Of a stretch of DNA of 64,000 nt, positions 8,101 through 16,399 are shown piece by piece. The DNA comes from Bacteroidia bacterium (GTDB lineage: Bacteria > Bacteroidota > Bacteroidia > Flavobacteriales_D > Cryomorphaceae). Location of the stretch: the NCBI GenBank assembly GCA_030427905.1, contig JAUICL010000002.1, forward strand, positions 434,001 to 498,000. Direction: 5' to 3'. The notes under the pieces are model-generated. The model saw nothing but the letters and a program-made list of their open reading frames with translations. It searched no databases and was not told where the DNA came from. The position numbers and the translations under genes are program-made. Each line of letters begins with the position of its first letter. The stretch's first letter is position 1.

Positions 8101-9626
8101 TCTCAGGAGACTCTTGGGAATCGATGGCCGATGCGCCTAATGATGTGAAGGATGGTGGTGCACTAGTTTACACAGGTGGGGACCATATTTTTGCCCTTCG
8201 TGGTGATGATCGCAAGGATTTCTGGCGTTACAGCATATCTGATGACTCGTGGTCAGAAATGGATGACACGCCGTACGATGTGCGAAATGGTGGAGCCCTG
8301 ACCCACGATGGCGACAATTACATCTACGCATTCAGAGGTGATAATAGAACGCACTTCTGGCGATACGATATTGCTGCAGACGATTGGAGCTGGAAAGCAA
8401 ATGCACCTAACTGTGTGAAAGATGGTGGATCGCTCGTTTATGGAGACGATGGGCTTATATACGCATTCCGCGGAGCTGATAAGGATGATTTCTGGAAGTA
8501 CAATCCTGCGACTGATGATTGGTCTTCTAGTTTAGATGATGCCCCAGACAAAGTGAAATATGGTGGATCATTGACTAAAGTTGGAGCTTACTCGATCGAG
8601 ACAGAGCCTGTGTGTGAATGGGAGATTGGAGAAGATGGTGGATTGTACATCACCAGCGAAACAGGAGAGCTCGTAGTAGTTGCCGAAGATGCTAGCGGAA
8701 ACCAAGCTGAATGTTCGACAGATATCGAATGCGAAGAGCCAGAGATTCCATGTGGAGAGTGCGAAGGTCAAATTACATCACTTGACTTAGAATACATCGG
8801 CGATGAATACAATGCGACCGTTCGAATCTATTCGGGTCACTTGAGTAGCAATAACTTGATAGCGATCTTCTACGGTGTGAATCCAGGTGATGTTATGTCT
8901 TTCGAAGGACAGAATAACCACAATAAAATGGGGTCGAAAATTTTTCTAACGGTTAACAGCTATGGATACTGTTGGGGTGTTGACGAAGTAGAAATTCACA
9001 CGAGCTGTTCGGAAGAAATCTACGTGGGAATGGAATACGACGACCAATACAGAATTGTTGCTGGAATGAGCCACGGTGGTGGTCCACTTTGCGAAATGCC
9101 AGAGCCGAGCGACGATGACTGTATTTCGTTCACGACCAATAACTATGAACACTACGTATCTGGACGAGCGATATACTGGTGTGGGTATTACTTCGCGGCG
9201 GGTAGCTTCTCATACATCGGGTGCTGGTATAATGTTTCTACCTTGAGTTCGTATGATGGAAACTGCTGGTACGAAGGAGAGTGTGGAAGTGCAGCTTCTG
9301 CAGTGGTTATCGAAGGAAGTGGAGTGGCTGAAATGGATGGAGCCCTTGCTCAGGCTGATGAACTCAATAGTGAGCTCGACTACTTCCCGAATCCATCTAA
9401 TGGAGACTTGACCATTAATTTTAAGCCTGTAAAAACTGAAAACGCAAGTATCGAGATTTACAACACATCTGGAAAACTTGTGAAAGCTGTCTTTAACGGA
9501 GTCGTGCAAGAAGGAGTGGTACACACTGATCGGATTGATCTACGCCACCTCGAAAATGGCGTGTATATCATTCGCGTAACGGGTGCTGATTACGTTGAAA
9601 TGAAGAAATTCATTTTGGCCTTGTAG
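5106..9626 (+). CDS. Giant T9SS-secreted surface protein with propeller, SprB and tandem kelch-like repeats
   Basis: I choose the ATG at 5106 because it opens a clear signal peptide (MKKMFSLMGAALLSISSLFA); an upstream in-frame start adds 27 atypical residues. The product has 1506 residues. Residues about 22-480 contain two WD/NHL-like propeller regions with repeated NGDLA(G/S)GC endings (near 265 and 475). A PKD-like region and a SprB-type repeat follow (about 690-815, with FLWSNDDTSSSIENL). Then come six 45-residue kelch-like repeats (about 892-1161), Cys-rich segments, and a T9SS type A sorting domain starting at DYFPNPSNGDLTINF. It is predicted to be exported by T9SS and displayed on or released from the surface; ligand unknown. 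A strong terminator follows. Confidence 0.9.
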   Translation: MKKMFSLMGAALLSISSLFAQDCENYSFYLVDNHVGPNDSRSSEIYQVTLDDGAQTATLTEIYSLNKTVHLGFNEEDQLLYTVCSTTGTISAIDVTTLGPETPIGSLSSGFGFVEMVYDGNGTLIVANEVTDEIVAFDVNTATESVINSAAVHGGDLVITDDGDTHMYTRNNGGQIVDLSNGNAVIGTIANWTTGAALMDNGQILVSVRYETQFEVYNDDGTHAGSYDILKDGLPFELDNGDLAGGCNDAPNVEEPCQNFKAFYASHVNSSSGSTIYHMNIGGGIADLSELTTRDYELHISYDQVNNIIYAVNANGSFIERIDPVTGGSLGTISLDAGLNSLYCNVYANGVVYLASANQDRVVEVDLSDGSWTVIATNVPVQGGDLVVRNGNLYLATRDGDKIYEITGGMAVEVGDIPAEVNGIAISASSDYLLANFGSDSFYLIDEDGDVVEAYPAMVDGNPFGLLNGDLASGCYSGSPEVLIECVGSPVQAYNGGEEVINISDQACNGFEFALWTNNLALDISPSMHWTIENGSFVENADGSAVFTGTFTNNANSNLIFEMTTILSGRTFDPPAGSPKEEACVGDVPNDDWYYYTETVGVLIGAGDLEGAVVEYTRMGEAFQVGTGANGKDPNQYGASGWLNFDVVSQPNSGPGFNVNSDHGDFNFGLAGQPQLFDTPIECITICEGESTSLSAQGLLGLPPYSFEWSTGDMEQSITVSPTESTAYSVTVTDANGVQSTTSIFVTVNSLPTVELVEVDGSCESGSDGSMAAIPSGNGPFTFLWSNDDTSSSIENLEVGTYAVTVTDVNGCTVQGEGEISFSDEEDPEVICAIEDGVISITSTDNCQVASVDAYIELPCGDQIPVEDGQYVEVNCPEEVAVEAEYSEDGNYLYAFRGRGKDHFWRYNVTTDDWEDMADAPDKVEEGGALTYAGGDYIYALQGDKEKGFWRYSLLNNSWTVMANTPDKVRYGGALVYGGGDYIYAFRGDDREDFWRYSISGDSWESMADAPNDVKDGGALVYTGGDHIFALRGDDRKDFWRYSISDDSWSEMDDTPYDVRNGGALTHDGDNYIYAFRGDNRTHFWRYDIAADDWSWKANAPNCVKDGGSLVYGDDGLIYAFRGADKDDFWKYNPATDDWSSSLDDAPDKVKYGGSLTKVGAYSIETEPVCEWEIGEDGGLYITSETGELVVVAEDASGNQAECSTDIECEEPEIPCGECEGQITSLDLEYIGDEYNATVRIYSGHLSSNNLIAIFYGVNPGDVMSFEGQNNHNKMGSKIFLTVNSYGYCWGVDEVEIHTSCSEEIYVGMEYDDQYRIVAGMSHGGGPLCEMPEPSDDDCISFTTNNYEHYVSGRAIYWCGYYFAAGSFSYIGCWYNVSTLSSYDGNCWYEGECGSAASAVVIEGSGVAEMDGALAQADELNSELDYFPNPSNGDLTINFKPVKTENASIEIYNTSGKLVKAVFNGVVQEGVVHTDRIDLRHLENGVYIIRVTGADYVEMKKFILAL
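7779..8588 (+). repeat. Six tandem 135-bp coding repeats (kelch-like, 45 residues each)
   Basis: Each unit encodes the pattern YIYAFRG-D-(R/K)-DFWRY, then a D-W/S-W strand, then APDKVK-GGALVY-GGD. The period is exactly 45 residues with no insertions over six units, apart from one extra residue in the last. The repeats have diverged at DNA level, so this is an old expansion or one kept variable by selection. Six units equal one closed six-bladed propeller. The charged residues after YAFRG vary most (GKDH, KEKG, REDF, RKDF, RTHF, KDDF). Confidence 0.9.
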
Positions 9627-9650
9627 GCACATTCTAACAATTTAGTTGTA

Positions 9651-9680
9651 AACCCCAGCAGATTTTCTGCTGGGGTTTTT
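9651..9680 (+). terminator. Rho-independent terminator after the giant surface protein
   Basis: A 12-bp perfect stem (9651-9662 with 9666-9677, core CCCCAGCAGA / TCTGCTGGGG) closes a three-base loop and runs into a T tract (9676-9680). It lies 25 bases past the stop codon and separates the gene from the acetyl-CoA synthetase gene. Confidence 0.9.
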
Positions 9681-9727
9681 ATTTGTTCGGGACGTAATTA
9701 ATATCTTATCGGTTCTAAAATAGAAGC

Positions 9728-11626
9728 ATGAATTTTAAGATAGATAGCTTTCAATCATACAAGGAGAAGTACAAACAAAGCGTTGATGAGCCCGAAGCGT
9801 TTTGGGACGAAGTGGCGGGTGAATATCAATGGTTTAAGCCCTGGTCTAAAACCGTTGAATGGGATTTCGAAAAACCTGAAGTGAAATGGTTTCTGGAAGG
9901 ACAAACCAATATTACGGTAAACTGTCTCGATAGACATTTGGAGACCAGAGGAAATAAAACGGCCCTGATTTGGGAGCCCAATGACCCAAAAGAGCCTTTT
10001 CAAGAGTATACATTTCGGGAATTGCACGACCGAGTTTGTCAAATAGCCAATGTCTTAAAGGCCAAGGGAATTAAGAAAGGTGACCGGGTGGCGCTCTATA
10101 TGCCTATGATTCCCGAGTTGACCATGGCCGTTTTGGCTTGTGCGAGAATTGGTGCCGTTCATTCAGTTGTATTTGCAGGATTTTCAGCACAAGCCTTAGC
10201 TGACAGAGTCAATGATTCTTCTTGCAAAATGGTCATCACAGCCGATGGGCAATACCGTGGTGAGAAAGAGATTCCGCTTAAAGCTGTTGTGAATGAAGCT
10301 TTAAGGACATGTCCTTCGGTGGAAACGGTATTGGTTGCTGAGCGCACCAAGTGGAAAGTGAAGATGGAAGCTGGAAGAGACTTTTACTTACAGGCCGAGA
10401 TGGAAAAAGTACCCCTGTATTGTCCCGCCGAGCGAATGGATAGCGAAGATTTGCTCTTCATTCTCTACACTTCGGGATCTACTGGCAAACCAAAAGGTGT
10501 GGTGCATACATGCGGTGGGTACATGGTGTATGCCGGGTATAGCTTTCTCAATGTGTTTCAACCCGAAGAAAATGACGTGTACTGGTGTACGGCCGATGTA
10601 GGTTGGATAACCGGTCATACGTACATCATTTACGGGCCACTTTTAAATGGAGTGACAACCGTAATGTTTGAAGGAGTCCCGACATTCCCGAGCCCAGGAA
10701 GGTTTTGGCAAGTATGTGATAAGCACAATGTCAACCAGTTTTACACGGCTCCAACTGCAATCCGCGCGCTGATGGCCTGTGGCGAAGATCATGTATTGAG
10801 TTATGGTCTTTACAGCCTGAGAGTATTAGGGTCTGTTGGTGAGCCGATCAATGAAGAAGCTTGGGAGTGGTACCACATTCACGTAGGAAAAGAAAAATGC
10901 CCCATTGTAGATACTTGGTGGCAAACGGAAACGGGTGGAATCATGATATCGGGCCTTGGAAATCACAGCCCGATGAAAGCATCTTATGCTGGATACCCAT
11001 TGCCAGGTATTCAGCCTGTGCTACTTGATGAAAACGGCAATGTGATAGAAGAGAATGGGGTAGAAGGGTACCTTGCAGTCCGCTTCCCATGGCCTGGTAT
11101 GATTCGCACGACTTATGGTGATCATGAACGCTGCAAGAATACGTACTTCTCACATTTCAAAGGGTACTATTTCTCAGGAGATGGGGCTCGTAGAGATGAA
11201 AATGGAATGTATCGCATTATCGGGCGTGTAGACGATGTGATCAATGTATCTGGCCACCGTTTTGGAACGGCTGAAATTGAAAATGCCATCAACGCAAACG
11301 ATCACGTGGTAGCAGAAAGTGCCGTGGTGGGTTATCCGCACCATGTGAAAGGCCAGGGGATATACGCCTATGTGATCTGCAAAGACGGCGTGACCAACGA
11401 AGATCGAACCCGTGCAGAAATTGTAGAAACCGTGGTGGAACAGATTGGTAAAATTGCCAAGCCCGACAAAATCCAGTTCGTACCGGGATTGCCAAAGACT
11501 CGTAGCGGTAAGATTATGCGAAGAATTCTCCGAAAGATTGCGGAAGGAGATACATCAAACTTGGGTGACACATCTACACTTTTGGATCCGAAGGTGGTCG
11601 ATATCATTAAAGACGGAGCGCTTTAA
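9728..11626 (+). CDS. acs: Acetyl-CoA synthetase (AMP-forming)
   Basis: The 632-residue enzyme makes acetyl-CoA from acetate, ATP and CoA through an acetyl-adenylate in the cytoplasm. The AMP-binding P-loop YTSGSTGKPKGVVH lies near residue 244, the A5 region DTWWQTETGG near 397, and the C-terminal RSGKIMRRILRKIA carries the adenylation lysine K595, which is the acetylation target in many homologues. The N-terminal ACAS region (AFWDEVAGEYQWFKPW) is intact and the length is typical. It is a single-gene unit between two terminators. The ATG at 9728 gives the standard N-terminus. Confidence 0.96.
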   Translation: MNFKIDSFQSYKEKYKQSVDEPEAFWDEVAGEYQWFKPWSKTVEWDFEKPEVKWFLEGQTNITVNCLDRHLETRGNKTALIWEPNDPKEPFQEYTFRELHDRVCQIANVLKAKGIKKGDRVALYMPMIPELTMAVLACARIGAVHSVVFAGFSAQALADRVNDSSCKMVITADGQYRGEKEIPLKAVVNEALRTCPSVETVLVAERTKWKVKMEAGRDFYLQAEMEKVPLYCPAERMDSEDLLFILYTSGSTGKPKGVVHTCGGYMVYAGYSFLNVFQPEENDVYWCTADVGWITGHTYIIYGPLLNGVTTVMFEGVPTFPSPGRFWQVCDKHNVNQFYTAPTAIRALMACGEDHVLSYGLYSLRVLGSVGEPINEEAWEWYHIHVGKEKCPIVDTWWQTETGGIMISGLGNHSPMKASYAGYPLPGIQPVLLDENGNVIEENGVEGYLAVRFPWPGMIRTTYGDHERCKNTYFSHFKGYYFSGDGARRDENGMYRIIGRVDDVINVSGHRFGTAEIENAINANDHVVAESAVVGYPHHVKGQGIYAYVICKDGVTNEDRTRAEIVETVVEQIGKIAKPDKIQFVPGLPKTRSGKIMRRILRKIAEGDTSNLGDTSTLLDPKVVDIIKDGAL

Positions 11627-11632
11627 GCCATT

Positions 11633-11663
11633 AAAAAAGGGGACTTAAGAGTCCCCTTTTTTT
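11633..11663. terminator. Bidirectional terminator between acs and the Omp28-like gene
   Basis: Six As, the stem GGGGAC (11639-11644), a TTAAGA loop, GTCCCC (11651-11656) and seven Ts form a symmetric intrinsic terminator that works on both strands. Its T tract includes the first bases of the stop codon of the convergent gene, so the two transcription units share it. Confidence 0.88.
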
Positions 11664-13995
11664 ATTGGATAATGACTTTGCCCGTGTGATAGTACTGATC
11701 ATCCATTACCCTGACCACGTAAATTCCTGGGGCGACATGCCCTAAGTCAATTTCTTCAACTTCCGCTTTGATCAAGCCTGATTTTATCAGCTTTCCATGT
11801 GTATTGAATACATCAAAGCGATTTCCAGAAAGTCCTTCAATTCTAAACAAGCCCGTGCTCGGATTTGGATATAGGTCGATCGACTTTCGGCTGAGTTCCG
11901 CGATTCCATCGGGATTCTCTTCTACAGTATCAAACTTTTTACAACTCATATTTCCAGCATAACTCCCATCTTGATATGCCACAAAGGGAACACCTTCATT
12001 GTTAAACTTGATTATTTGATCAGTCGCTGGATTGGTGAAACCGGCAAGGCCGACGTAGGTCCAATTCGATCCGTTGAAGCGTTTTACAGTAGTTCTTCCG
12101 CCCTGGTTCTCATCTCTATACGCCACGTAAATTTGTCCATCGTCATCAATTTCGATCGAACATGAAGCCGTAGGTCCTTGGCCTAAATCGGCTGTGTGTA
12201 GAGACCAACCTTCTCCATCGAATTCATAGATGTTTAGTTGCTGCGCTTCAGCGCCAATGGTCAAAGCGGCGTAGCATGTACCATCAAATTTAAACGCGAA
12301 GTCGTGATCGAAATAAGTAGGGAAATTTGGTTCAATGTATGTGCCGCCTAACACTTCCCATTCACCGCTGTTTCTAATCGCTACTTCCGAATAAGCACTT
12401 GAAGTTTCATCGGTCCCGTATATCACTGCGGGTTGACCAAAGTCGTCTCGCTTGAGATTATTCCAAATGGCTACATCATCCGTAAAAGGACCGTTTATTA
12501 ACCACTCAGAGCCATCCCATTCTACCGACTTAGACTCGTCATTTGGCGAATCAAAATACACGGCGTGAATATGGTCGTCTTCGCTCACGATGATAGATGT
12601 ATACAGATAGCTCGAAAGCGGCAAGTCTTCGCCCACTTGAACCCAGTCTCCATCAGTCATTTGCCATACTTTACCAGCACCATCAAACGCCACCGGATTG
12701 TCAGAGTTGTCAAGACAAAATGAAGCTTGGAATGGATCCACATTCAAAGGGCTGCCAAACTGGGTCCATTCATCGAGTTCTTCATCATAGCTGAATATCA
12801 AGAGTTGGTCGAGACCATTCATCGTCATTATCATTGGTTCGCCAGCCGAAGTCATTGCTAAATCACTATTGTAAATATCCATATCGGTGAACCCTTCTTC
12901 ACCAACCAGAATCCAATCAGAAGATGGTTCTGTGATAGAAAGTTCATACTCCTGGTCCACGCTCCACGTTCCATCTTCCACCGTTACAACGATTTCAAAT
13001 GTTCCCGTCTCAAGGGCTGTACCCGAAATCAAGGCTTCACCGTCTCCTAAGTCTTCAAAACTCAGTCCCGCTGGAAGAGTTGATTCTGTTGAGATCGTCA
13101 AGTTGTCGTAATCTGGGTCGTGGGCTACAATAGCGTATTCGTATTGCGCATCGAGGTAGGCGGCTTCTACAGGAATTGATTGAACAAAAGGTGGGGCATT
13201 TGAATATCCCGGAAGGTAATTTCCTTCGCCAGCATTCAAAATTTCGCCTGTGGAAACGTCAATCATATAGGCTACAATTTTCACGTACTGCGCAAAATAC
13301 TCTTGTGGCAAGGTGTAGGAGTAGGAGTACGAGTAGGTTTCGCCTTGAAGCAATTCTTCCGGCAAGCTGTTTTCATCTCCCATGTAGCCCCCTGGCAAGT
13401 GTCTCGCCACGTGGTGATAGGCCACCTTGTTGGCAGGCACAGGGTTTGGATCATCTTCGTATCCACCCATGGGGCCGTTGGCTCCATCCGCGTATGAATT
13501 GGCCTGATCGTAATCTTGAGAAACGCCAGTAATTCCATCTTCTACCACGACGGCAGCAAGACGATAGTCGCCACTCAAATCTTCGTTCATTTCTGCATTG
13601 ATCACCATAATGATCTGTCGAGAAATATCATCCCAAATTGTTTGAATGCTAATGTTAGCAGGAGCTGGCACGGCGAGACGCGCGGTCATATCATCGTCTA
13701 GGTTTTCAAACGGATTGAGATCAGTCGTGATCGTTCGATCGATCATGCCTGCCGGTAAATCGCTTTGGCCAGTTGCTTCGGCGTACTCGGCATACTGCAT
13801 AGGATCATCAGAGTGAACCGAAATAAAGACAAATTGTCCTGGATAATTTTCCTCCAAAGTCGAAGCATAAACTTTTCCACTTGGGCATCCACCACACGTT
13901 GTACTTGTCCGTTCTTCGATCAGTACTTTCCTTTCTTGCCCGTGCATATTAGCACTAAGGGCAGCCATAAAAGCGAAGGCAAAAATCTTTTTCAT
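11662..13995 (-). CDS. T9SS-secreted Omp28-like thioredoxin-fold protein with propeller-like region
   Basis: The product has 777 residues. After a signal peptide (MKKIFAFAFMAALSANMHGQ) comes an Omp28-type thioredoxin-fold domain with the redox pair Cys-Gly-Gly-Cys in RTSTTCGGCPSG (about residues 29-40). A cadherin/dystroglycan-like Ig segment (FVQSIPVEAAYLDAQYEY to QEYELSI) follows, then a propeller-like repeat region (about 370-690), and a T9SS type A sorting domain (LYPNPSTGLFRIEGLSGNRF to the end). It is predicted to be exported to the cell surface; thiol chemistry or metal binding at the CGGC is inferred. A short gene of unknown role is read immediately upstream in the same direction and may be cotranscribed. 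Confidence 0.88.
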   Translation of the reverse strand: MKKIFAFAFMAALSANMHGQERKVLIEERTSTTCGGCPSGKVYASTLEENYPGQFVFISVHSDDPMQYAEYAEATGQSDLPAGMIDRTITTDLNPFENLDDDMTARLAVPAPANISIQTIWDDISRQIIMVINAEMNEDLSGDYRLAAVVVEDGITGVSQDYDQANSYADGANGPMGGYEDDPNPVPANKVAYHHVARHLPGGYMGDENSLPEELLQGETYSYSYSYTLPQEYFAQYVKIVAYMIDVSTGEILNAGEGNYLPGYSNAPPFVQSIPVEAAYLDAQYEYAIVAHDPDYDNLTISTESTLPAGLSFEDLGDGEALISGTALETGTFEIVVTVEDGTWSVDQEYELSITEPSSDWILVGEEGFTDMDIYNSDLAMTSAGEPMIMTMNGLDQLLIFSYDEELDEWTQFGSPLNVDPFQASFCLDNSDNPVAFDGAGKVWQMTDGDWVQVGEDLPLSSYLYTSIIVSEDDHIHAVYFDSPNDESKSVEWDGSEWLINGPFTDDVAIWNNLKRDDFGQPAVIYGTDETSSAYSEVAIRNSGEWEVLGGTYIEPNFPTYFDHDFAFKFDGTCYAALTIGAEAQQLNIYEFDGEGWSLHTADLGQGPTASCSIEIDDDGQIYVAYRDENQGGRTTVKRFNGSNWTYVGLAGFTNPATDQIIKFNNEGVPFVAYQDGSYAGNMSCKKFDTVEENPDGIAELSRKSIDLYPNPSTGLFRIEGLSGNRFDVFNTHGKLIKSGLIKAEVEEIDLGHVAPGIYVVRVMDDQYYHTGKVIIQ

Positions 13996-14001
13996 AGGGG
14001 T

Positions 14002-14619
14002 CTATTCTTCTATAGGTTTGTTTTCTCGAACGTGTTTAGCAATGACAGTGGGCATCAAATGTCGGTTCATTTCAATACTGTTTAACCCTTGCTCTGATGA
14101 ATATCCGTAGAGTGTGTTGTTTTCAGGTTTAGACGGACCTTTCACCTTGTATTTCTCGTCGGCAGTTTTTACAAGGGTTTTCATGATTCCTTCTGATTCG
14201 CTGTAAAGCGTTCGTTGTCCAATCGGTTCGTTGAAGTAAATCTGGGCGGTTGAAAATTTGATTTGCTCATAGAGTCGAGTTGTATGTCCACTATCGTTTA
14301 TTTCGTAGTGATCGTCTTTCCACTCGGTGGTCACCGAATTTTGGAGGTGACCATTAATGTAAACGCTTGCCGAAGATGAGATGAGCATACTCTGCTTGTA
14401 CACCGATTGTACGCGATAGGTTACATTCACTCGAAATACATAATTGACATTGATTTCACTCTCTACAGAATAGGTTTCTACTTCTCCTGAAACCACTTTT
14501 TGAGCCTTAATGTGGCCAACCAACTTATCGTTGGCTTTAGCATCGAAAAAACGTGTGTAAGTTTGAGTGTAGGCTGATATGGCCATAAATGTGCCGAGCA
14601 GGGAAAGAATGTATTTCAT
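14002..14619 (-). CDS. Exported protein of unknown function (DUF6134-like)
   Basis: The 205-residue protein has a signal peptide (MKYILSLLGTFMAISAYTQ) and a beta-rich body with no cysteines or catalytic motifs. The pattern GHIKAQKVVSGEVETYSVES, then a variable strand region, then FNEPIGQRTLYSESEG resembles the periplasmic family I know as DUF6134, but the assignment is from memory of the pattern. The gene ends six bases before the start of the Omp28-like gene, so the two are probably one transcript and may act together at the envelope. Confidence 0.7.
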   Translation of the reverse strand: MKYILSLLGTFMAISAYTQTYTRFFDAKANDKLVGHIKAQKVVSGEVETYSVESEINVNYVFRVNVTYRVQSVYKQSMLISSSASVYINGHLQNSVTTEWKDDHYEINDSGHTTRLYEQIKFSTAQIYFNEPIGQRTLYSESEGIMKTLVKTADEKYKVKGPSKPENNTLYGYSSEQGLNSIEMNRHLMPTVIAKHVRENKPIEE

Positions 14620-14677
14620 GTTTCGTTTGTGTGGTGACTAAATTATCAATTATACCCGACCCGATGCAGATTTCATA

Positions 14678-14697
14678 TTGTCGAAAGTGTATTTTGC
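14678..14697 (+). promoter_or_regulatory. Possible promoter of the barrel/TraB operon
   Basis: TTG (14678-14680) and, about 10 to 15 bases further, GTATTTTGC (about 14689-14697) resemble the -33 and -7 elements of Bacteroidota promoters. The -7 lacks one base of the full TAnnTTTG and the spacing is shorter than ideal, so this is a tentative call. The start codon follows about 29 bases later. Confidence 0.25.
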
Positions 14698-14725
14698 AGC
14701 GTCAAACCCAAATAAGTGATTACAG

Positions 14726-15550
14726 ATGAGATTAGCACTGCTCTTCATTTTATCATTTTACTCCATTTCATCTATGGCTCAGTTTCACGAATGGCTGGAG
14801 TCTGACAGACCTGGGAGAAGTACGAGCCCTACAACTGTTGGTAGTGGGGTCTTCCAAATGCAAGTGGGCTATACCTATGAAGATTTAGAGCGCGTATATA
14901 TGCGCACCACTACACTTTACGATCAGAATAACCTGGTAAATGCCAGGTTGAGATACGGTTTGTCACAAAAGCTGGAAGTGTCGGTCAGTACGCGGTACAC
15001 TCATTTTGACGAGACAAGTGATGATGCGTTTACAAAGGATCCCTACGGTCGGTTCGACTATTTCGGTTTTGCCGGAAGATATTGCTTCACTGACCCCACT
15101 AAAGATGCCTTGCAAGTAGGTGCTGAGTTTGAGTTTTTGATGAGTCAGGTTGACGAAGACGATTTTAAACCCCAGACACGTTGGGTTGTTTCGGCTGCTC
15201 TACCACTGGGCGAGAAATTTACGATCACTGGAAATTTGATCTACTCGTATTGGAGTATTCTTAGGCTTACTGCCAATGTGCGGTATGCCTTTTCTGAGAA
15301 TCTATCGGCTTTTGTAGAGTACTACCCGGAGTTTAATTTTGAAAATGGTTCACGCGACAATGGCCGAGAGTATTGGGCCTATATGGGTGAAAGCTACATC
15401 AATGGTGGGATCGGGTTGCGACTTTCTTCTAGGCTTATGGCCGACGTTTCTGGAGGGTGGATTGCACAAAGTGGCTCACTAGACGCCGATTATCAAATCA
15501 ACGGGTTTAATGCGCAAATAGGGCTCACCGCTCGATTTGGCGATAATTAA
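14726..15550 (+). CDS. Outer-membrane barrel, phenol MetA-like transporter family (copy 1)
   Basis: The 274-residue protein begins with a signal peptide (MRLALLFILSFYSISSMAQ) and continues with the family entry signature ESDRPGRSTSPTTVGSGVFQ (residues 24-43), then about 10-12 amphipathic strands ending in NAQIGLTARF. The SDRPG...SP.TVG motif followed by a barrel fits the MetA-pathway/phenol-degradation porin family (Pfam Phenol_MetA_deg). The substrate is unknown. It heads a unit with a paralogue 36 bases downstream (15587) and a TraB/GumN gene. Confidence 0.82.
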   Translation: MRLALLFILSFYSISSMAQFHEWLESDRPGRSTSPTTVGSGVFQMQVGYTYEDLERVYMRTTTLYDQNNLVNARLRYGLSQKLEVSVSTRYTHFDETSDDAFTKDPYGRFDYFGFAGRYCFTDPTKDALQVGAEFEFLMSQVDEDDFKPQTRWVVSAALPLGEKFTITGNLIYSYWSILRLTANVRYAFSENLSAFVEYYPEFNFENGSRDNGREYWAYMGESYINGGIGLRLSSRLMADVSGGWIAQSGSLDADYQINGFNAQIGLTARFGDN

Positions 15551-15586
15551 GCCCCCTTAACTTTTGCTGACTAACCAATTTGTGAA

Positions 15587-16399
15587 ATGAAAAAATTAAT
15601 AGTCTCCATATTTTTAATCCTTCCGTTCTGTTGTTTCGGACAGTTTTCTGAAAGTATTGTTTCTGATAGACCAGGTCAAAGCATGAGCCCCATGACCGTT
15701 GGAAAGAAGGCTGTTCAGTTTCAGGTGGGATACTCTCATGAATCGCTAAACTTGGCTGATCCAATTTTAGGATTGAGTGAATACACGGATAACAATGCAA
15801 ATGCTAAAATTCGGTGGGGACTGCTGGAGCGCACAGAGATTTCTGGTCAAATTACTGGTGGCGAAAGTGCAGAGAGCAATATGCGAGGCGATTATGTCCA
15901 AAGTGGAGTCCAACTAATAGGTGTTGGGGTTAGACAGAACATTATAGCACCGGGTAAAGGCGGAGTTCGACTCGGGGCTGAGCTCGAAAGTAGATGGCAA
16001 AGATCGGGAGATGAATTAATGTATTCAGACTTGCTACTAACCATCTCAGGGGGGCTAGAACTTGGCGATAGGTTTTCTGCGACTGCAAATTCAGGTTTTG
16101 GAATTGAAACGAAAGAGCTGTTTTTTACCGCCAATCTTGGATTTTCGGTAAGCGAGAAGATTGGTGTGTTTGCAGAGTATTACCCAGTTTTAGGAAATTA
16201 CCAAGATGACTCAGGGAAGTCATTTGGACTTAAGCGCTCATACGTTCAAGGTGGTGGGTATTTTGTGGCAGACCCAAGTTTTATTTTAGACTTTATGGCG
16301 GGCTATATGGTTCCAGGGGATCAGTTTAATTTCTGGAATTCTGCTGATGGTTTTGTAGTGCAAGTCGGATTCACAGCTAGATTAGATTGGAGAGAATAA
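15587..16399 (+). CDS. Outer-membrane barrel, phenol MetA-like transporter family (copy 2)
   Basis: This 270-residue paralogue of the preceding gene has its own signal peptide (MKKLIVSIFLILPFCCFGQ) and the same entry motif (VSDRPGQSMSPMTVGKKAVQ). Matching landmarks continue to the end, including FAEYYPVLGNYQDDSGK against FVEYYPEFNFENGSRDN and the terminal VQVGFTARLDW. The two copies clearly come from tandem duplication but have diverged to moderate identity. The stop codon overlaps the ATG of the TraB gene by one base (TAATG), which indicates cotranslation. Confidence 0.82.
   Translation: MKKLIVSIFLILPFCCFGQFSESIVSDRPGQSMSPMTVGKKAVQFQVGYSHESLNLADPILGLSEYTDNNANAKIRWGLLERTEISGQITGGESAESNMRGDYVQSGVQLIGVGVRQNIIAPGKGGVRLGAELESRWQRSGDELMYSDLLLTISGGLELGDRFSATANSGFGIETKELFFTANLGFSVSEKIGVFAEYYPVLGNYQDDSGKSFGLKRSYVQGGGYFVADPSFILDFMAGYMVPGDQFNFWNSADGFVVQVGFTARLDWRE

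Noticed and set aside
7779-8588. CRISPR-like array at the repeated segment of the surface protein
   Set aside because: The repeats are coding, with a period of 135 bases, diverged sequence and no unique spacers of constant length.
13176-13532. 118-codon plus-strand frame opposite the Omp28-like gene
   Set aside because: The translation is Arg/His/Pro-rich with no homology to any domain I know and lies antisense inside a well-supported gene.
14726-16399. Insertion-type duplication or mobile element at the tandem barrel genes
   Set aside because: The two genes are diverged paralogues with separate signal peptides; no flanking inverted or direct repeats or transposase are present.
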